From Methanothrix sp. (lineage in GTDB: Archaea > Halobacteriota > Methanosarcinia > Methanotrichales > Methanotrichaceae): a stretch of DNA of 64,000 bases. Positions 62,868-64,000 of this stretch are shown here, one piece after another. Below the pieces are notes generated by a model. The model saw only the letters and a list, made by a program, of their open reading frames with translations. It was not told the DNA's origin and searched no databases. Numbering within the stretch: the first letter of the stretch is position 1; each line of letters begins with the position of its first letter. The translations under genes were made by a program, and so were the position numbers. The DNA lies in NCBI GenBank assembly GCA_029907715.1, contig JARYLI010000003.1, positions 1 to 64,000 on the forward strand, written 5' to 3'.

Positions 62868-63674
62868 TCACAGAAGAGACATCACATCCTTTTTGCTCAT
62901 CACCTTCAGGTCGAGGCTCGATGCGATCTCCTCAAGCCTCCTGCGCTCCTCTGAGCGGAATGATTTGCCATCCAGATAGACGCCGGACGCTCCTGAGAGC
63001 TCAGCCGCTCTCCTCATCACATCAAGGCTGAGCATCGATGCCTGGTACTTCGAGAACATGTGACCGAATGCGACATGCCCTGAGAGCATCAGATCGGTCT
63101 GCCTCTGAACATAGTGACCACCGCCAACTCCCAGAAGCACCGGTTCACCAGCATGCTCCTCATATCTCTCAAGCTCGAGAATCGCCCGTGCGACCGCGGT
63201 TCCTGCTGCTGGGTCGGTCCAGTGCTGCTCACATGAGCCTATCTCGGCGAACAGCGATGGTGTGCGCAGATCCACAGGCCCGTGGTGTGTGGCCTCGGCG
63301 GAGAGGCGAAATCCTGATGGGGAGTCACGCTGCAGGGCCATGAGCAGTCTTTTCAGGGCATATGGCGCTGGTCTGGAGAGCTCAAAAGATCCCTCCTGAA
63401 CGACGCCGGTGAAGTGCCCTCCGAGCCATGCCACTGCCTCTTTTGATTTGTGCCTGGATGCGAAGACTATCAGCCTCGGCGAGAGGCCCATACGATCCAG
63501 CATACCCTCCAGGTTCCTGAGCCCCACAAGCTCACCCTCGATGCACAGCATGCAGCAGCTTTTGTGAAACCTGAGATCCCCATGCTCCTCCCACTCCACC
63601 AGCTCAAGCAGCCTCGAGGCTATGTTCGAGCTGGCCGGATCAGATGATGAGCAGATTATCACTATCTCGCTCAT
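62868..63674 (-). CDS. dtdA: D-aminoacyl-tRNA deacylase (GEK1/DtdA type)
   Basis: A 268-residue zinc enzyme that removes D-amino acids from mischarged tRNA. FRLSAEATHHGPVDLRTPS near residue 122 and GVGGGHYVQRQTD near residue 182 are the family's metal-binding signatures. HVAFGHMFSKYQ follows. Archaea and plants use this form instead of bacterial Dtd. The start overlaps the stop of the preceding gene as ATGA. Confidence 0.92.
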   Translation of the reverse strand: MSEIVIICSSSDPASSNIASRLLELVEWEEHGDLRFHKSCCMLCIEGELVGLRNLEGMLDRMGLSPRLIVFASRHKSKEAVAWLGGHFTGVVQEGSFELSRPAPYALKRLLMALQRDSPSGFRLSAEATHHGPVDLRTPSLFAEIGSCEQHWTDPAAGTAVARAILELERYEEHAGEPVLLGVGGGHYVQRQTDLMLSGHVAFGHMFSKYQASMLSLDVMRRAAELSGASGVYLDGKSFRSEERRRLEEIASSLDLKVMSKKDVMSLL

Positions 63675-64000
63675 ATCTCCTTTTCAATCCCCAGCATCTC
63701 AGCAACAGCAGGCGCGTAATCGAGCTTCTCCACTCTCATAGCTCTCAGCGGCATGATGACCATGTATGGTCTGCCATCCATGAGGCCCCTCTCAAATGCG
63801 CTGTTGACAAATGCATCCAACCCATCCTTGAGATCAGAGTAGCTGGATGAGAGCATCGCGCCGCAGACGTCCCCGGGCTGCATGTGGTAGAACAGCTGCG
63901 ACCCCATCATGCTCAGGAGAGATCCTGCATCCTGGGGGCTCACATCCCGCCTCATGCGAAGATGGTAGAAGCACATGAGCTCACAGCATATCCTCTGCCA
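63671..64000 (-). CDS. hypothetical protein, 5' end outside the window
   Basis: At least 109 codons are open to the right edge; the visible part reads WQRICCELMCFYHLRMRRDV onward. It includes DVCGAMLSSSYSDLKDGLDAF and GRPYMVIMPLRAMRVEKLDY. ATG 63976 is in frame but the frame stays open upstream, so the true start is probably beyond position 64000. I do not recognise the family. Coupling to dtdA by a 4-base overlap suggests co-expression. Confidence 0.65.
   Translation of the reverse strand, partial: WQRICCELMCFYHLRMRRDVSPQDAGSLLSMMGSQLFYHMQPGDVCGAMLSSSYSDLKDGLDAFVNSAFERGLMDGRPYMVIMPLRAMRVEKLDYAPAVAEMLGIEKEI

Noticed and set aside
61453-62871. Long open frame (472 codons) on the minus strand
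   Set aside because: It lies opposite the TGS GTPase and the AhpD-like gene, both with clear motifs. Its protein is low-complexity in appearance and has no family features, so it is a shadow of high-GC coding sequence.

Overview
The window comes from a methanogenic archaeon. The evidence is an archaeal 16S rRNA 5' end, archaeal TATA/BRE promoters with many leaderless starts, AglB-type oligosaccharyltransferases, homocitrate synthase AksA of coenzyme B synthesis, archaeal PheST, a separate GMP synthase glutaminase subunit and a GEK1-type D-aminoacyl-tRNA deacylase. The rRNA sequence, moderately high GC and gene content fit Methanothrix (Methanosaeta) best. That assignment is my inference and was not tested by a search.

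Layout. 1-549: 5' end of a 16S rRNA gene (minus strand) with its leader and promoter. 550-7145: minus-strand aglB, creatininase-family gene, pheS, pheT. 7420-11156: a cis-prenyltransferase-like gene without its catalytic loop, divergent from DUF92-aroE, then tyrA. 11218-14001: a leaderless GH15 glucoamylase-like gene and adk. 14218-18976: feoA, hisHF, a divergent archaeal glutamate synthase gene, purC. 19166-24384: purH with a shrunken cyclohydrolase domain followed by a beta-helix surface protein, then small conserved genes. 24681-31490: methyltransferase, membrane histidine kinase, a 51-residue zinc ribbon, aksA, rqcH. 31830-38090: secreted protein, bacterial-type speA, membrane-anchored SDH-family protease, radical SAM YgiQ. 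38133-42959: a MITE, then the trpDFEGC operon with a TrpY-like operator. 43153-54574: NADH dehydrogenase-like flavoprotein, secreted and membrane unknowns, FKBP, a second AglB, and a glycogen cluster (KaiC-like ATPase, GT3 glycogen synthase, GT4, galT). 54813-64000: YkgJ-like, guaA subunit, iPGM, secreted paralogue, ECF Ni/Co transporter genes, a 40-residue protein, a TGS GTPase, an AhpD-like protein, dtdA and a partial gene.

The least expected content lies between the genes. A family of small non-coding elements (about 120-175 bp) occurs at least six times. All four intact copies have CGCTCTTAT-type inverted ends and each is flanked by its own perfect 8-bp direct repeat, which is the mark of a transposed MITE. 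A second, unrelated 116-bp MITE with an 8-bp target duplication sits before the trp operon. A 130-bp repeat pair, a 65-bp exact inverted copy of an internal purH segment upstream of purH, and a promoter-plus-hairpin that looks like a small RNA gene add to this. On the coding side, galT has no canonical start codon that keeps its zinc motif, the cis-prenyltransferase lacks its diphosphate-binding loop, and the second AglB lacks the WWD of its catalytic motif.

Metabolic links: the KaiC-like, GT3, GT4 and galT genes overlap end to end and should act together in polyglucose storage, possibly with the GH15 enzyme for breakdown. aroE, tyrA and trpDFEGC cover aromatic amino acid synthesis; trpA and trpB are not in the window. 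purC, purH and guaA serve purine synthesis. aglB1, aglB2 and the polyprenol genes serve protein glycosylation, which fits the several secreted proteins.
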